Below are positions 31,520 through 47,613 of a stretch of 64,000 bases of DNA, piece by piece. Source of the DNA: Phaffia rhodozyma (Eukaryota > Basidiomycota > Tremellomycetes > Cystofilobasidiales > Mrakiaceae). Numbering within the stretch: position 1 is the stretch's first letter; every line of letters begins with the position of its first letter. The stretch lies in the NCBI GenBank assembly GCA_014706385.1, contig JACGZH010000005.1:1302001-1366000 (forward strand). Reading direction: 5' to 3'. The notes below the pieces were generated by a model that was not told where the DNA came from, made no database searches, and worked only from the letters and a program-made list of their open reading frames with translations. The translations under genes and the position numbers were made by a program.

Positions 31520-34500
31520 ATGTCTTTCTTCGCTTCTGGACCTGGATCCGACTCCGAATCCGAGGCTGAGTCTCTCGCCTCCTCCTCCTCTTCTACCAAG
31601 CCTAAGAAGTCTACGGGCATTAAGAAATCCGGAGGAGGAGGTGGTATGTTTGCCACTGGTGACACCGACTCCGAGGACGAGTCTTCCGAGGAAGACAGCG
31701 ACTCGGATTCAAGTTCTGAAGAGGAGGAAGAGATGAGTGATGAGGATAATGAGAAGAAGCCCGCTGCGAAGAGCAAGGCCAATGCTTTCTTGAGAGGAGG
31801 AGATAGCAGCGATGATAGCAGTGATGATGATGACGATGAAGATGGTGTCAAGGTTGTCAAAAGTGCTCAGGACAAGCGGTTCGTTCTATTTTTCTCTGTT
31901 TTTTTCTCTTTCTTTTCTTTGTACTTCTTTCCAGTTGTTTTTGTTGTTGCCACCCAACACGAAGGAAAAAAAAAGACTTGTCTTTCGACCTACTAAGAAG
32001 AATGAAAGACGGCGCAATGGCTGTTGACAGTGCTATTATTCTCCAAATTCCGATGACAACAACGATATTAACTGCCCATTGTTTTCTGTATCAATTATAG
32101 AGAGGACGAGCTTAACGAGTCTCTCAGGAGCATTGAGAATGCCGGAAAAACTGGTGACAAGAAGAACTGGGTTGTCATTGCCACGGGTAAGTTTCTCTTC
32201 AATCATATTGGTCATGCTTATTTATACCCAGAGCTTGCTTCTTTTGCCTTACGTCCCCTCACTCCTTGGTCTGTAACCAACAGAGTTCGACAAGATCCTC
32301 CGACTTCTTCAGCGACTCGCTGTATCCACTCTTCCCGGAACCACCAACTACCTCCCTCCCCAGTTCATCACTGCCTTGGTCGCTCTCCCTGAAGATGTGG
32401 ACGCTTCTCTCAAGGCTGAGAAGACGGCTGCCAAGAAGAGCTCGCAGGCCAATGCTAAGGCTCTCAACGGTATGAAACAGAAGGTCAAGAAGGCCATCAA
32501 GGAGAATGAGGATATGATCAACCTCTACAAGCAGGTTCGTCACTCTACCGTTACTTTACAATTCCAAGGCGAATCATCTAAACTGATACACTGCATTTCT
32601 TCCTGGTTTGTGCATTTCATGTACTTCTGTCATTCAGGATACCGAGGCCTACACCCAGCAGTACCTTCTCTCGACCCGTGGCACGACCTCGGATGAGCCC
32701 CCAGCACCCAAGGCCAAGAAGAGCAAGAAGGCTGCCAGTGGTGAAGATGGAGATGATGAGGAATTCATGACTGTTGGAAAGGGCGGAAAGTCTCTGGATC
32801 TTTCCAAGGAGGGTGTCTTCAAGACCCTCAAGACTATTCAGGAGGCTAGAGGAAAGAAGGTAAGAGCCCTCGGGCGCTATGATACCCCTTGGTCTCTTTT
32901 CAGTTTATTCATTTCCATACTTGTCTTCTGGGGTTTCTCTTTATCAGAACACCGACCGACGAGAGCAGGTTTCCATCCTCAACTCTCTCCGATCTGTTGC
33001 CAGTAACTCCTACGCTACCATCCGAATTCTCCTTATCCTTCTTTCCGCCCGATTCGACTTCAACCCTTCCATCCATGCTTACATGCCCATTGAGGACTGG
33101 ACTAGCGCTCGAGCCGAATTGACCGAGCTCCTTGAGCTTTTAGTGAAGGAGAACGGTGCTTACCAGGTGGTTGAAATTCTTCCTGAAAGTGAGCTTGAGA
33201 AGGACGAGTGGGTCGAGAGGGCCGCTGGACAGAACGGAGAGGGCGAGACTGTTTGGATCAGGGGAAGCTTGATCGCTCTTGTTGACCGATTGGACGAAGA
33301 ATTCACCAAATCCCTCCAGTGGATTGACGCCCACGGCATGGAGTACGTCGAGAGGCTTAAGGATGAGTCTGCCCTTTATGCTGTCTTGGGTCTCTCTCAG
33401 CAGTGGTTTGAGAAGGTCAAGCTTGAGCAGAACGTATCCCGAGTCGTCCTCCGACGATTGGAGCACGTTTACCTCAAGCCCGACCCAGTTGTCCTCTACC
33501 TTGAGCAGGCCGCCGAGCAGGCCATCCCCTCTGTCACTTCATCCACCATCAAGCCAGCTGATGCCTCGCCTTCTGCGCTTATTCACACGCTGTGTGTGTA
33601 CCTTTACAAGTCTGGTGATGGTTTGACCCGGACCCGGGCCATGCTCTCTCATATCTACCACCACGGACTCAGTGGCCGATACTACGAGGCCCGAGACATG
33701 CTTTTGATGTCCCACCTCCAGGGAGCTATTCAGCATGCCGACCAGGGTTCCCAAATTCTTTACAACCGAGCGATCGTACAGCTCGGTTTGGCCGCTTTCC
33801 GAATGGGCTTGATCTCCGAGTGCCGATCGATTCTTCTTGAGCTCTTCGCGTCCCAACGACCTAAGGAGCTCCTCGCCCAGGGTTTCCCCACTCAGAAGTT
33901 TTCCCAGACCACTCCCGAACAGGAGCGAGCGGACAAGCTCCGAACGCTTCCTTTCCACATGCACATCAACCTCGAGTTGGCCGAGGCCGCTTTCTTGGTG
34001 TCGTGCATGCTTTGCGAAATCCCTATGCTCGCTAAGGGAAGCGAGGACGAGAGCGGTCGAAGCTTGCCTTCGAGGCCTTTCAAGAAGCTTCTTGAGCAGG
34101 CCGACAGGCAGACCTTTATGGGTGCCCCGGAGACGACCAGGAACTGTATCGAGCAAGCCAGCAAAGCTTTGCAGAACGCCGACTGGGAGGGTTGCAGGGA
34201 TTTGATCCTTCAGATCAAGGTCTGGTCTTTGCTTGGCGATGCCGCTGTCATCAACGAGATGCTTGCCAAGAAGATCCAGGAGGAGGGTCTCCGAACTTAC
34301 CTCAACACTTTTGCTCCCTTCTACGACACACTTTCTCTCTCCCTGCTTTCTTCGACATTCTCGCTCTCGATGCGAAGCGTGACCTCGATCGTTTCCAAGA
34401 TGATTCACAACGGAGTTCTACCTGCGTCGCTTGATCAGATCGACCGAGTCGTTGTCTTCTACCGAGTAGAACAGACCCGGGTACAGCAGCTCGCTCAGAA

Positions 34501-34741
34501 CTTGGCTGACAAGGCTAAGCTCTTGAACGACAACAACCAAAAGGCGCTCGAGATCAAGCTCGGTACCGCCGGAGAGCGAGGAGAGCGAGGAGGTGAGCGA
34601 GGAGATGCCGCTGATGGTGGACGTGGCCGAGGAGAGAGGCGAGGTGCATCAAGAGGAAGGGGAGGCAGAGGTGGCAGAGGTGGCCGGGGTGCGTTCTCTT
34701 CGACGCTCGGTTCCCAGAGAAGAGTGGGTACGGCGGCTTGA
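31520..34741 (+). CDS. NIP1: Eukaryotic translation initiation factor 3 subunit C
   Basis: Core eIF3 subunit that bridges eIF1, eIF5 and the 40S ribosome. Five exons (31520-31878, 32101-32186, 32284-32534, 32638-32859, 32948-34741) encode 903 residues. The N-terminus is the conserved MSFFxxGxGSDSESE followed by a long acidic Ser/Asp/Glu tract, which in yeast carries eIF1/eIF5 binding. Then come the eIF3c N domain ([19 protein letters not shown]), the block [57 protein letters not shown], and a C-terminal PCI domain in the last third ([15 protein letters not shown] and [20 protein letters not shown]). The tail is Arg/Gly-rich ([13 protein letters not shown]). Codon use is strongly biased to CGA/CTC/GCC, as expected of a highly expressed gene. 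A 289-residue reading frame on the opposite strand is a shadow of this biased coding sequence. Confidence 0.96.
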
Positions 34742-35704
34742 GTAGCACAGTAAATTTGGGTTTGATATAGCTGTTGTTGTGGTGTCTTTTGATCTATCTA
34801 ATCTCTTTTTTCCTCCTTCAATGTCAGCTTAAGTTCTTCCATTCATCTTGAATGTATTGACATGTCAAAGAGAAGACATACGGGAGATTAGAGGAAAGAA
34901 AGCGAAGATGGTGGAAAGCTAGTTGCACAAGACGAAAATTGAGATTCTTGTTATGATACAATTGAGTTGCTTTTAAAATGCAAAGGAAGGTGCTCGTCAG
35001 AAACATGAGAATGTGATGGACATCATCTCTGCCGATGCAGCGTGGGGGAGTGGTAGTTCGAGAATGAGCATCCAAGGCTGTCGACGCTTTTCGTTCAAAG
35101 TATCACAACACACAATCACAGACGTTCGACAGTTGTCCTGATCCAACATCAGAATGTACGAATGTGACTAAATCAAGCGGTTCAGCTTTATCTTCGATAC
35201 ATCTTCCATTCTGACAATGCGATTGATCGAGGTTATGAAGAGCGAAGTATGGATCATGACATTAAGAGCGAAACAAGCACGATGTGTGAACCTGGGCAAG
35301 GATGTCATAGGCCGGAAGTATATCTTTCTATCTCCTTAATGTCCCTCGAGCTGATAGTCATGATAACACACAGATACTCAATATATTCTAGCACAAAGCC
35401 GTTTCTCCGAGAGCGCTGCAGAACATCCGCTTGGGTATCTGAAACCCCTCGCTCGCTATAGATGAGCTATAGATGATCTAGACGAAGATGATGCGCTGAA
35501 TAGATACTATTCGAGTAGTGAGAATAATAGACTTAGTTGTGGCTATATTTGAATATAGCTATAATTCATTTATCATGCGTTGATCAGGGCCCGTTTCTGT
35601 CGAAAAAAAATTCCCATGCCGGCGAGGGCGGTGGTCAGCTCTGGCCGCTGTGTCTTCCGCCGCTATACTTTTCCTCTCTTGTCCACCTCCTCAAGTAAGT
35701 AAAG
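34742..35704. other. Spacer between NIP1 and RPL36
   Basis: About 1 kb. It holds the NIP1 3' end and the RPL36 promoter. It is AT-rich around 35360-35580 (several AGCTATAG/TATAGCT-like words, 35457-35562) and GC-rich just before the RPL36 start. No gene or repeat family was recognised. Confidence 0.45.
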
Positions 35705-36477
35705 ATGGCTCCTACTAAGTCCGGTCTCCGATACGGCCAGTTCCCTGGCCGAGAGCTTGCTCAGATCCCCAAGGTTGCCCGACCTTCCCAGCGAAAGGGG
35801 GCCCAGAGCCAGAAGAATGTCGTCGTTCGATCCGTCATCCGAGAGGTAAGCTTTTGTCATTTTCCTGGTCTTTTCAGTTCTATGTCTTTTTGAGAGAACA
35901 AAGTTGGGGCATATTGGGAGGAGTGTTGTAATGGAGAAAGGAGAGGATTACGACTTTTTGGAAATTTTTCTCCCTGAATGTTCAGAAAAACAAATGAAAC
36001 AAGAGAGACAGAAGGAAGGGACTGGAAGGAAGATTGAGGACACAACATCTGACCCAATGAATTTTTTACCTCCCAGGTTGCCGGATTCTCTCCTTACGAG
36101 AAGCGAGTTATGGAGCTCCTCCGAAACTCCAAGGACAAGAAGGCCCGAAAGCTCACCAAGAAGCGAGTATGTTAAATCCAAGCGTTTCTTTCGTTGTCGG
36201 ACTCGAGACAGTGGTACATGTGAAAGCTTGCAGAACTGATTCGATCTTTTCCCCTCTTGTCCTCTGTCGTCTATCTTTCCTTACTCTCATCTCAACTATC
36301 TTTCAAATTATCTCCGACTCTGCCCCTCATTCTTTTGTGTAAACCCATCCGTTATCTATCGCCAAACCCGCTCTGCCACTTCTCTTTCTCTCCCCTCAGC
36401 TTGGTACGCTTCTCCGATCCAAGCGAAAGATCGAGGAGCTCCAGGCCGTTATCCAGGAGTCCCGACGAGCCCACTAA
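35705..36477 (+). CDS. RPL36: 60S ribosomal protein eL36
   Basis: Large-subunit ribosomal protein. Three exons: 35705-35845, 36077-36166 and 36400-36477, giving 102 residues, the usual length. The sequence reads [17 protein letters not shown], then [40 protein letters not shown] (the eL36 signature), [20 protein letters not shown] and a C-terminus ending RRAH. Both introns (231 and 233 nt) are long for this window, as is common in fungal ribosomal protein genes. I looked in them for C/D-box guide RNAs and saw no convincing C and D pair. Confidence 0.96.
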
Positions 36478-37587
36478 GCGGATCGCCCTACTTCAGGATG
36501 GGTTTCACTCTCTGTTTCTTGATTCAACCAACATTGATCGAGAAAATCAAAGTAGGGATGGAAAACATCATTTGGATTGGGTGTGGGTTGTGCGGATGGA
36601 GTATTATGGATTATGGAATCACGATCTTCTGTTCTCAATTACCTCTTCCTCAACGAGCAGAAACAAAGAGCGAAAGAGAGGTGGAACTATCACAAATCTT
36701 GAGAAAGGATTCTGTGGGAGCTACTGGTATTGCGGAGACCTAAAGGGGAAGGGACGCCCTGCGAACCACTAGGAGAATACAATATCCCAGACAAGTCATT
36801 AGGATCCGTTTACAGGCTAACGGCTCACTACCAGAATCTGGCTAACCGTCTCTTTCCTCCAAACTAACTTGATTGACTCCCCAGTCTTCCTTGAACAAAT
36901 AATGTAGAGAACGAGAAAGCGACAAAAAAGAGGAATGGGACATACTTCCCAAAAATCTTGGATCTCAACTCACCTCCAGTGTATTTTATCACTTGGTACA
37001 CCCAACCTTGCCTATCTCTTGACTAGTTATTGCTGGTTGAAACTCATTTTCTGTTGAGATCTCTACATGTCTCAATTAAAGACAGGACTCGGCCACTTCA
37101 TCTTCGTTGCTAATTCATTCTGGTCGTCGAGAGGTACTGCCCTCGACTTTGCTCTTACTTAGTACCGACATACGGGTTTTGGTAGACATATTGCGAACTG
37201 GCAGATACGTTTGGATATTTGCAGGACAGGTGTCGCTGACTTTCATGAGAACAATAGTCTTATTCACTACCAAACGAAGGTACCTACGAAAAGAGGGTAC
37301 TATCGTCGTAAAGAACAAGACGGTATGCTATGTGGTACAGGAAACGGTCTAAGGATGAGGTTCAATGGGGTCATTAAGATATGATATGGATCATAACAAG
37401 GTATAAAATAGATACAATGGTGGATCCAAGAATGAAATAAGGTATGCGTGTGTAGGAAAAAAGAAACCTGTCATAGAGGAAATCTCATGAAGCGGGCTAA
37501 AAGACTGATCAGATCTGTGGTAATCCTATTACATAAGACACACAACGACCAAACGAGCAAGACAAGCTCGTCGAAAGCACGTCTTGT
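36478..37587. other. Convergent spacer RPL36/AGC kinase
   Basis: About 1.1 kb. Short overlapping open frames occur (36498-36772, 37107-37352) but show no recognisable protein. It is probably the 3' regions of both genes plus unassigned sequence. Confidence 0.4.
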
Positions 37588-41497
<3,910 letters not shown>

Positions 41498-41994
41498 GTC
41501 GGTTCCTTCTGACGAAATTTCGAGTGTGGATGAGGGTATCTGAGCACGTAAACCAAAGACTGATGAGATTCTGGCTCAAGGGAGTGTCTTGCTATGGGTC
41601 AAAAAGTCTCAAAACACCTTTGTTGTTCATCCGTTCTTTCTACCTCGAGAAAGGAAACACGAGGAGATTGAACCAAAAAACCAGGAACAAGGAATAAGGG
41701 GAAAAGGGGAATGGAATTGGCTGCGCGCAAGTTTCAGCTTGAATGTTAACTGTTCGTTCCCTTGCTCTAGCTTGGTCTTATGCGAAGGTGATCTACAAAA
41801 TGAACATATATAGGTGTATATTTTTAGATGACACAGTAGATACGTTTAATTTTCAAAAGATACGGTCCTAGATGGATACGGTCGAGCGTTGTGTTGTATA
41901 CAACAGATCAAGGGGAGGAAGAGAAGAGAGGGAAAGGAGTAAATTAGAGAGAAATCAGAACGATCCGATCAGTCGAACCAGCGACAAGACGGAT

Positions 41995-43770
41995 CTAATT
42001 TCGGAATCTTCGGACCCTAGCCCAAGGAGATGTGCGGTGAGACCTTCGAGTAACTGCATCCGAGGAAGTAGCAGCAGCAGTCTCGGTCGAAGTTCGGGCA
42101 GAACCAACCATACTCGCCAATGGGATGTTCAACAGGGCAGCATCGCTTGCGTAGCTTTCGGCAGGCTCTGTCCAATTAGAACCAGCGGGAATGACGATAC
42201 CGACCGTTACGTTCTTCCCTCCAGACACTGTGGAAACAACCGAGGACTCGTTTTTAGCAAGGGTTCCATTAGCGGCGGATGTCCAATCGGGAAGAGCAGA
42301 AGCTGAGGCGGAGGGGGCGGCGGAAGCCGAGGCAAAGGCGGATGACAGGGGTGCTCCGATTGTGATGGTATCATTAACACCGGGAAGAGTGTAGGTAAAC
42401 GCGGGAATGCTGGTGGGCAAGAGTGAAGCGATCACGGACAAATCGGTCAACGTGGGAGGAATTGTGTCTTTGCCAGTCGCCGTACCCGTCACAGTGCTAA
42501 CATACGCCGTCGGGGTGGGAGCGATGTCGACTGAGGAGGAAGTTGAAACAGAAGACCGCGAGATTGAGTATGCGAACGGTCCGTTAGATTGCTCGACAGG
42601 AATAAGACCTAGAGTCATCGTAGGTAGTGCAGCAGTCTCAGTAATAAAGACCGAGGTTGTCTGAGTTGCTGTCTGAGTAGCGGTCTGATATATGGTCTCG
42701 GTCTGAGTTTGAGTCTGAGTCTGGGTCTCAGCCTCAGTCTCGGTAACATAGAGAGTAACGGTAGCAGCAGGCTCGTCAGTCTCGTCAGTTCCAGATCCGG
42801 AAGTGGATTCGGAAGCGGACTGTTCAGTCTCTGAGGTCGACTCAGACTCGGCTGTGGTAGACTCAGATTCGGCCTCGCTGGAAGATGCACTAGGTGTGGG
42901 CTCGGCGGTGGCAACGGCTGTAGCAGAAGCGGAAGGAGCAGATGCTTCAACGGTGGCAGAAACCTCGGAGTATTCAGTAGTGACAGATGGCTCGGATGCG
43001 ACGACAGTAGCAGAAGGTTCGGCCCAGGCAGACGTAGTGAATGCAGAAGGCTCGGTCCAGACGGGCGTGGCGGATGCAGAAGGCTCGTCCCAAGTGGTCG
43101 TAGTCGAGTTAGTTGGAACGGTCGAGTTGGTTTCACTGTCAGGGACGTCGATAGCGAGAGGGATGACTAAGGTACCGGTGACGTTGTTGAAAGTTACGAC
43201 CGTTCCATTGATCAAGAGGGTCTGAGTTGCTCCATTGGCCGAAGAGATCGTAGCGTTCTCGAGATAGAACGGCTGAGTAATGTTGACAGTCATATCAGGA
43301 GAAAGAAGGGTGATGTTCTGGGGGGTAAACGTATAGTTTCCAAACTCCACCACAGTGGTGTTGTCGTAGGAGACACTCGTGCCGTTCCAGGTGACCTCGG
43401 GAGTAGAAGAATTTCCAAGGGCAGACGAGTTTCCGTGGACAGAGACAACGTCGGGCAGCGCAACGGTCTCGTTAGTTGCTGAAAGAGGGAATGTCGCCGA
43501 GGTGGACGTCTTGTTCGAGAACAAGCTAGAATCAGGAAGGTCGGTGGTAGCCGACTCAGAGGGCACACTCGCTGGCTCACTTGTCGTAGGGCTGACAGAT
43601 ACAGTAGCGTTCTCGATTGAGGTAGGATCCCACACAGTGGTCTCGTTCCAAGAAGAGGTTTCGTTCCATGCGGTAGACACATCATCTTGCCGACGGTTGA
43701 TGGGCTTGGCCGAGGCGATGGTGACGGCCTGGAGAAGGGAGAGGAAGAGGAAGGTGGTGGACATAATCAA
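41995..43770 (-). CDS. Secreted mucin-like Ser/Thr-rich protein
   Basis: Single open frame of 591 residues, without introns. It starts MIMSTTFLFLSLLQAVTIAS, a clear signal peptide (second Met at 43764 equally possible), followed by KPINRRQDD with a Kex2-type dibasic site. The mature part is rich in Ser, Thr, Ala and Pro with many N-glycosylation sequons (NET, NAT, NST, NTT, NIT) in the first half, and repeated Glu/Ser/Thr and Thr-Gln-Thr runs (ESTTAESEST, TQTQTQTET) in the middle. It ends RRSHRTSPWARVRRFRN, a basic tail with no hydrophobic GPI-anchor signal, so it is probably secreted or cell-wall trapped. No catalytic family was recognised. Its large open frames on other strands are shadows. 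Confidence 0.75.
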   Translation of the reverse strand: MIMSTTFLFLSLLQAVTIASAKPINRRQDDVSTAWNETSSWNETTVWDPTSIENATVSVSPTTSEPASVPSESATTDLPDSSLFSNKTSTSATFPLSATNETVALPDVVSVHGNSSALGNSSTPEVTWNGTSVSYDNTTVVEFGNYTFTPQNITLLSPDMTVNITQPFYLENATISSANGATQTLLINGTVVTFNNVTGTLVIPLAIDVPDSETNSTVPTNSTTTTWDEPSASATPVWTEPSAFTTSAWAEPSATVVASEPSVTTEYSEVSATVEASAPSASATAVATAEPTPSASSSEAESESTTAESESTSETEQSASESTSGSGTDETDEPAATVTLYVTETEAETQTQTQTQTETIYQTATQTATQTTSVFITETAALPTMTLGLIPVEQSNGPFAYSISRSSVSTSSSVDIAPTPTAYVSTVTGTATGKDTIPPTLTDLSVIASLLPTSIPAFTYTLPGVNDTITIGAPLSSAFASASAAPSASASALPDWTSAANGTLAKNESSVVSTVSGGKNVTVGIVIPAGSNWTEPAESYASDAALLNIPLASMVGSARTSTETAAATSSDAVTRRSHRTSPWARVRRFRN

Positions 43771-44515
43771 GGAAGATATTTATGGGTTTGAGTTTGAACG
43801 GTTTGAGAGGGAGTAAGGAGGTGACGCCGGGTCTGAATGGAATTCTTGATTCATCAGGGAGATAATAGCAGATGAATGAGTGGAGTTCGTTATAGAGGTG
43901 ATTGGATCTTATCATCAAGAAACTTACCAAAGAATGTGATGGGTTCTTGAAAGAACGAAGAGAGCCAGCTCTTGCTTATTGTTGATAGAGAAAGGGAAAC
44001 GAAGAAAATGGATATTGCTGAGAAGAAGAAGAGAGCGAAGCTCGTGCTCTACTCTTTATAGGATCGGAGAAATAAGCCCAAAAATGTTCAAGAAGAAGAT
44101 GAAGAGTAGAATGTTCAATCAACAAGGCGCTTGTTGCAGATAATTATGTAATGATGTTAGATGTAACAAACACAAGCTGGCTACAGTTTTCATGCGGTGC
44201 AAGTAACCCAATTTTTTTCAACTACTTCACGTGTATGCTTATGTAAGGACACCCCGCTCGGGTATGAGCGTGGTCATCGCCGTAGAACCCCGGCCGAGGG
44301 CGGCAGTCCGATCGGTTTCTCCGGACCACACACGTACGCTCGGCAAGAGAAAAATACCTGGCTGTCGTTCCTTTTCTTATTCCAGTACTCTTTCTTTTCT
44401 ATATCATCCATCTCGTTTCGCTTTTCTCGTATACACTGATCCACAGATACACGATAGCTCACACAGACACATATTGACGCGCACTCAAAGACTAACAGAC
44501 GATCATACCATCAAC
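43771..44515. promoter_or_regulatory. Divergent promoter of the mucin-like and bZIP genes
   Basis: About 0.75 kb. A purine-rich stretch (minus-strand leader, 43960-44110) precedes the secreted-protein gene. A CACGTG E-box (in TTCACGTGTATG) lies near 44227, about 290 bp before the bZIP start, and the bZIP leader is CT-rich. No further elements were recognised. Confidence 0.4.
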
Positions 44516-46973
44516 ATGTCTTATCAGCCATGGCTCCAAGCCGTGTTAACGAAATCACTGGAAGACGCTATCAAACCGCTCGATTTTTGGAATATGGATT
44601 CTGTGCTGGTAGGTTATCATTATTTAGTTGAGCATTGCTTTTGAGAACAGTGCGCCCACATCCATGCTCAATCTCTATTCGTATTTTCCTTTCTCTTCTC
44701 TTAGCTTTCTGGCTCGCCTGTTGATTCTGCATCTAGCCCTGAATCAACCGAAGAAGCTGTCTGTCTACCAACTAAGGAGAGCCCTACAGCTCACTTGACC
44801 GGGTGGGAAAATTACTTTAAACAGGTATGTTTATCAACTGCCGCCTCAACACAAATGCACATACACACTCCTAACTCTTTATCGTATATGATCTCGTTTT
44901 CTTTTGCTTCCCTATCAACACCAAATAGCCAAACTTCTTTTCCTCTCCTGATTCTGTCTCGACTTCGCCTTCATCCGTGGCGAATTCTCTTCCTGGCGAC
45001 AGTCAACCTTCGAGCTTTCCTCCCCATCTTGTGATGGCTTCTCCATCTCAGGCCGTCTCAGAACCCACTGGTCAGAGCCCTGCAGAGAATGCCTCGGAAC
45101 TGGCTACTTTCTCGGCACCGTTCCTCGACGATGTATTGACTAGTTCGCCTCACACCTTTTCTCCGTCACCTCCTGCGATACAACCTGTGTCACCGCGTTT
45201 GACGGACAGAGCAGCCTCTGATACGAACCACGAGGCTCAGGATGAGACCAAGGATAGCGAAGAAGATGAGGATGGTGATGGGGAGGAGAGCGAGGATAGC
45301 GGTCATTGTCCCACTGAAAAGAGGACTGCCGACTCGCCTTTGTTGTCTGCCTCCAACGCATCTATCGAAATGCCTCAAAAAACTTTTAAACAAACTGCGC
45401 GCCGGGCTGCAGGTGGACATCTTATGAGTCGAGTGGTCATCGAAGAAGGTGAAGAACGAGGACCGGATGATGACTGGAGACCCTCGTCAGTGGTCTTTGT
45501 TTCGCACTCCACTATCTTACATTTGCTCGTCACTTACTCTTTCTCATTCTATCTTCTTATTCTTTATTTAGTCCGGAAGAATACAAGACGCTTTCTTCGA
45601 AGCAAAAACGTCAGCTTCGTAATAAGATATCCGCCCGAAATTTCCGAAATCGAAGAAAAGATTACATCACCGCTCTCGAGGGACATCTGGGAGAGAGGGA
45701 TCGGCTGATTGCCGCTGTGAAAGATGAATTAGGTAGCACAAAATGGGAGAATGAAGCGCTGAGGTGAGTAGGGCATCTGTGTCCGGTTTCTTTTTCTCCT
45801 ATTTTCCTCTATCTGTGATTGTCAAACTGGCGACTGACGATCTCACGGTGTTTACAATACCTTTATGTTCTACTATTCAGACGAGAAATCATGGCGTTGA
45901 AGAATGCAGTGAGCCTTAGAGGGTCGTCCCCTACCAACACACCCTCTCCTCTTCCGTTCACCGGTACGACGGTAAACCCCTCCCAACTGAAAGCAACATC
46001 ATCTTCATCCCAGCCGACTACCAGTGCTGTATCCTCCTCTTCTATTGCCACGACCTCCTCAGCCCCTCAACCCAACCTCAATCCGCTCTTCAACTATCAT
46101 ACTCCGATCACTCATATCCCGTTCCACATGAGTCAACCCGTCAACTTACCCACAGGGACGTCCCAGACTGGTACGTTTGACCAATTCATCGATAGTACGC
46201 CTTTCGGCGTCCGGAACGAAACGGTCGAGGCTTGGAAGAATCAGCTGTGGACTCGGTTGGCCAGAGAAGAAGCTTGGGGAGCAAACAGTTCTGTAACAAA
46301 CTCTGGTTTAAAGCCCGCGTTCTGGACGTCATCCGCTTCCTCCTCGGTGACTCCTTCCCCGTCATCACCACCGGCAGGATCGCTCGGAGCAATTCTCGTC
46401 GGGCTGTCATACAAGGCTCCTTCGATCTCTGCCCCACCGCCGCCGCCATACAAAGAGATCGAGCATTCTCTAACAGACGAGACTGGACATGCACCCTCGT
46501 CTTGTTCCCCTGGAGGTGGCTGGACGATCGCCAACCGACTTTCTAAAGCGTTCATGGACGCCTTTGTCACACCTACCCCTGGATTGACACCTCCGACCCC
46601 TTTGTTCATCCAACAGATCAGTACTGGCAATTCGGCCTCGTCATCATCTAGGCAGAAAACAGATCACCAAACATCACATCAGCCATACGGTTCGTCTGCT
46701 GCGCTCAAAGCGGGTGGCTCATTCGATTACGATAAGCTGGCTTCCTTACTTGCCGGTAGATCAAGAATCGAGATTGTTCCCAACTCTACACCTATCAGTT
46801 CGAAAGTCAACATCGGACCGGTTTCTTCATTCTCGCCAGCGGCTGGCCCGAGTACGCCGAGGGATGCATGTAGGGCGCTAGATTTGATCATGCAGAGTCT
46901 GTCGTTGGGATCGTCGGGCTGTTCAAGTTCTTCTTTCAAAGGAAGGGAAACTAGATCGAAATCTGTGGTTTGA
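44516..46973 (+). CDS. bZIP transcription factor
   Basis: Predicted DNA-binding regulator in five exons: 44516-44608, 44705-44824, 44929 to about 45488, about 45572-45761 and 45881-46973. The basic region is RQLRNKISARNFRNRRKDYI, with the bZIP signature N-x(7)-R carried by N-K-I-S-A-R-N-F-R. It runs into a leucine-zipper-like helix with heptads (ITALEGHLGERDRLIAAVKD, then LGSTKWENEALRREIMALK) that spans the junction of exons 4 and 5. The N-terminal 230 residues are acidic and Ser/Pro-rich, as in activation domains. The C-terminal 360 residues are also disordered and Ser/Thr-rich. The sort of bZIP (stress, unfolded-protein or metabolic) cannot be told from sequence alone. ATG 44516 opens MSYQPWLQAVLTKSLEDAI, the first ATG after a long pyrimidine-rich leader. 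Confidence 0.85.
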
Positions 46974-47613
46974 GTTTCATGTTCCTTCTCTTTTGTATTC
47001 CGTAGCCTTCATCTTTTCTGTTCTTTGTTTCTTTCTCTTAAATTCCCATACTATGTTGTATCTATTAGTCTTGATATCTAGAATATTCGATAACTTACTC
47101 TCACCCCATCTCATCACCTATCATATCTTTTCAGTTTAGTTTAGTCTGATTCTGATTATTGTTTTCGTATGCTGCAATGACAATCCACTTCTCAATGGAT
47201 GTTCTCTCCATCTCTCTTTTTGTATTAACGATTGTTTTGTTCGTCTGTGAAGTCTCGAAACAAATGAGGGAAGAGGGAAGGGACAGACATCAGGCTAACC
47301 ACTTCATCAGTGATAGATTTGGTTATAGAGAAAGGAACATATGAGAAAGCAAGAGGGAGCAAGAAAAGGTAGAAACGGCAGAAACGGCAAGAAATACCAT
47401 ATGGATACATAAAACCAACCGTAGGTTAAATTCGGCGCTTACTTGAGCAAAGTGAGCGGAGAGGGATGAAGTGAAGAATGAAATAATTAATTCCCAAGAG
47501 TTGTACAAGAGTATCATACGTATCTTAAATTAAAAGTCCAGAGAAGGAAGGAGAAGAAGAATAGGCAAAGAGACAACTATAGGCGAAGATGACTTGACTT
47601 CCGCATTTTCTTT
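46974..47613. other. Convergent 3' spacer
   Basis: About 0.64 kb between the bZIP gene and the minus-strand ferritin-like gene. It is AT-rich with no coding sequence recognised. Confidence 0.45.

Noticed and set aside
33539..34408. 289-residue open frame on the minus strand
   Set aside because: Antisense shadow of the strongly codon-biased eIF3c coding sequence; no family match.
35846..36399. snoRNA genes in the RPL36 introns
   Set aside because: No C (RTGATGA) and D (CTGA) boxes with a terminal stem could be paired.
42615..43225. Large frames on both strands over the mucin-like gene
   Set aside because: Leu/Pro-rich and Val-rich shadows of the Ser/Thr-rich repeats.
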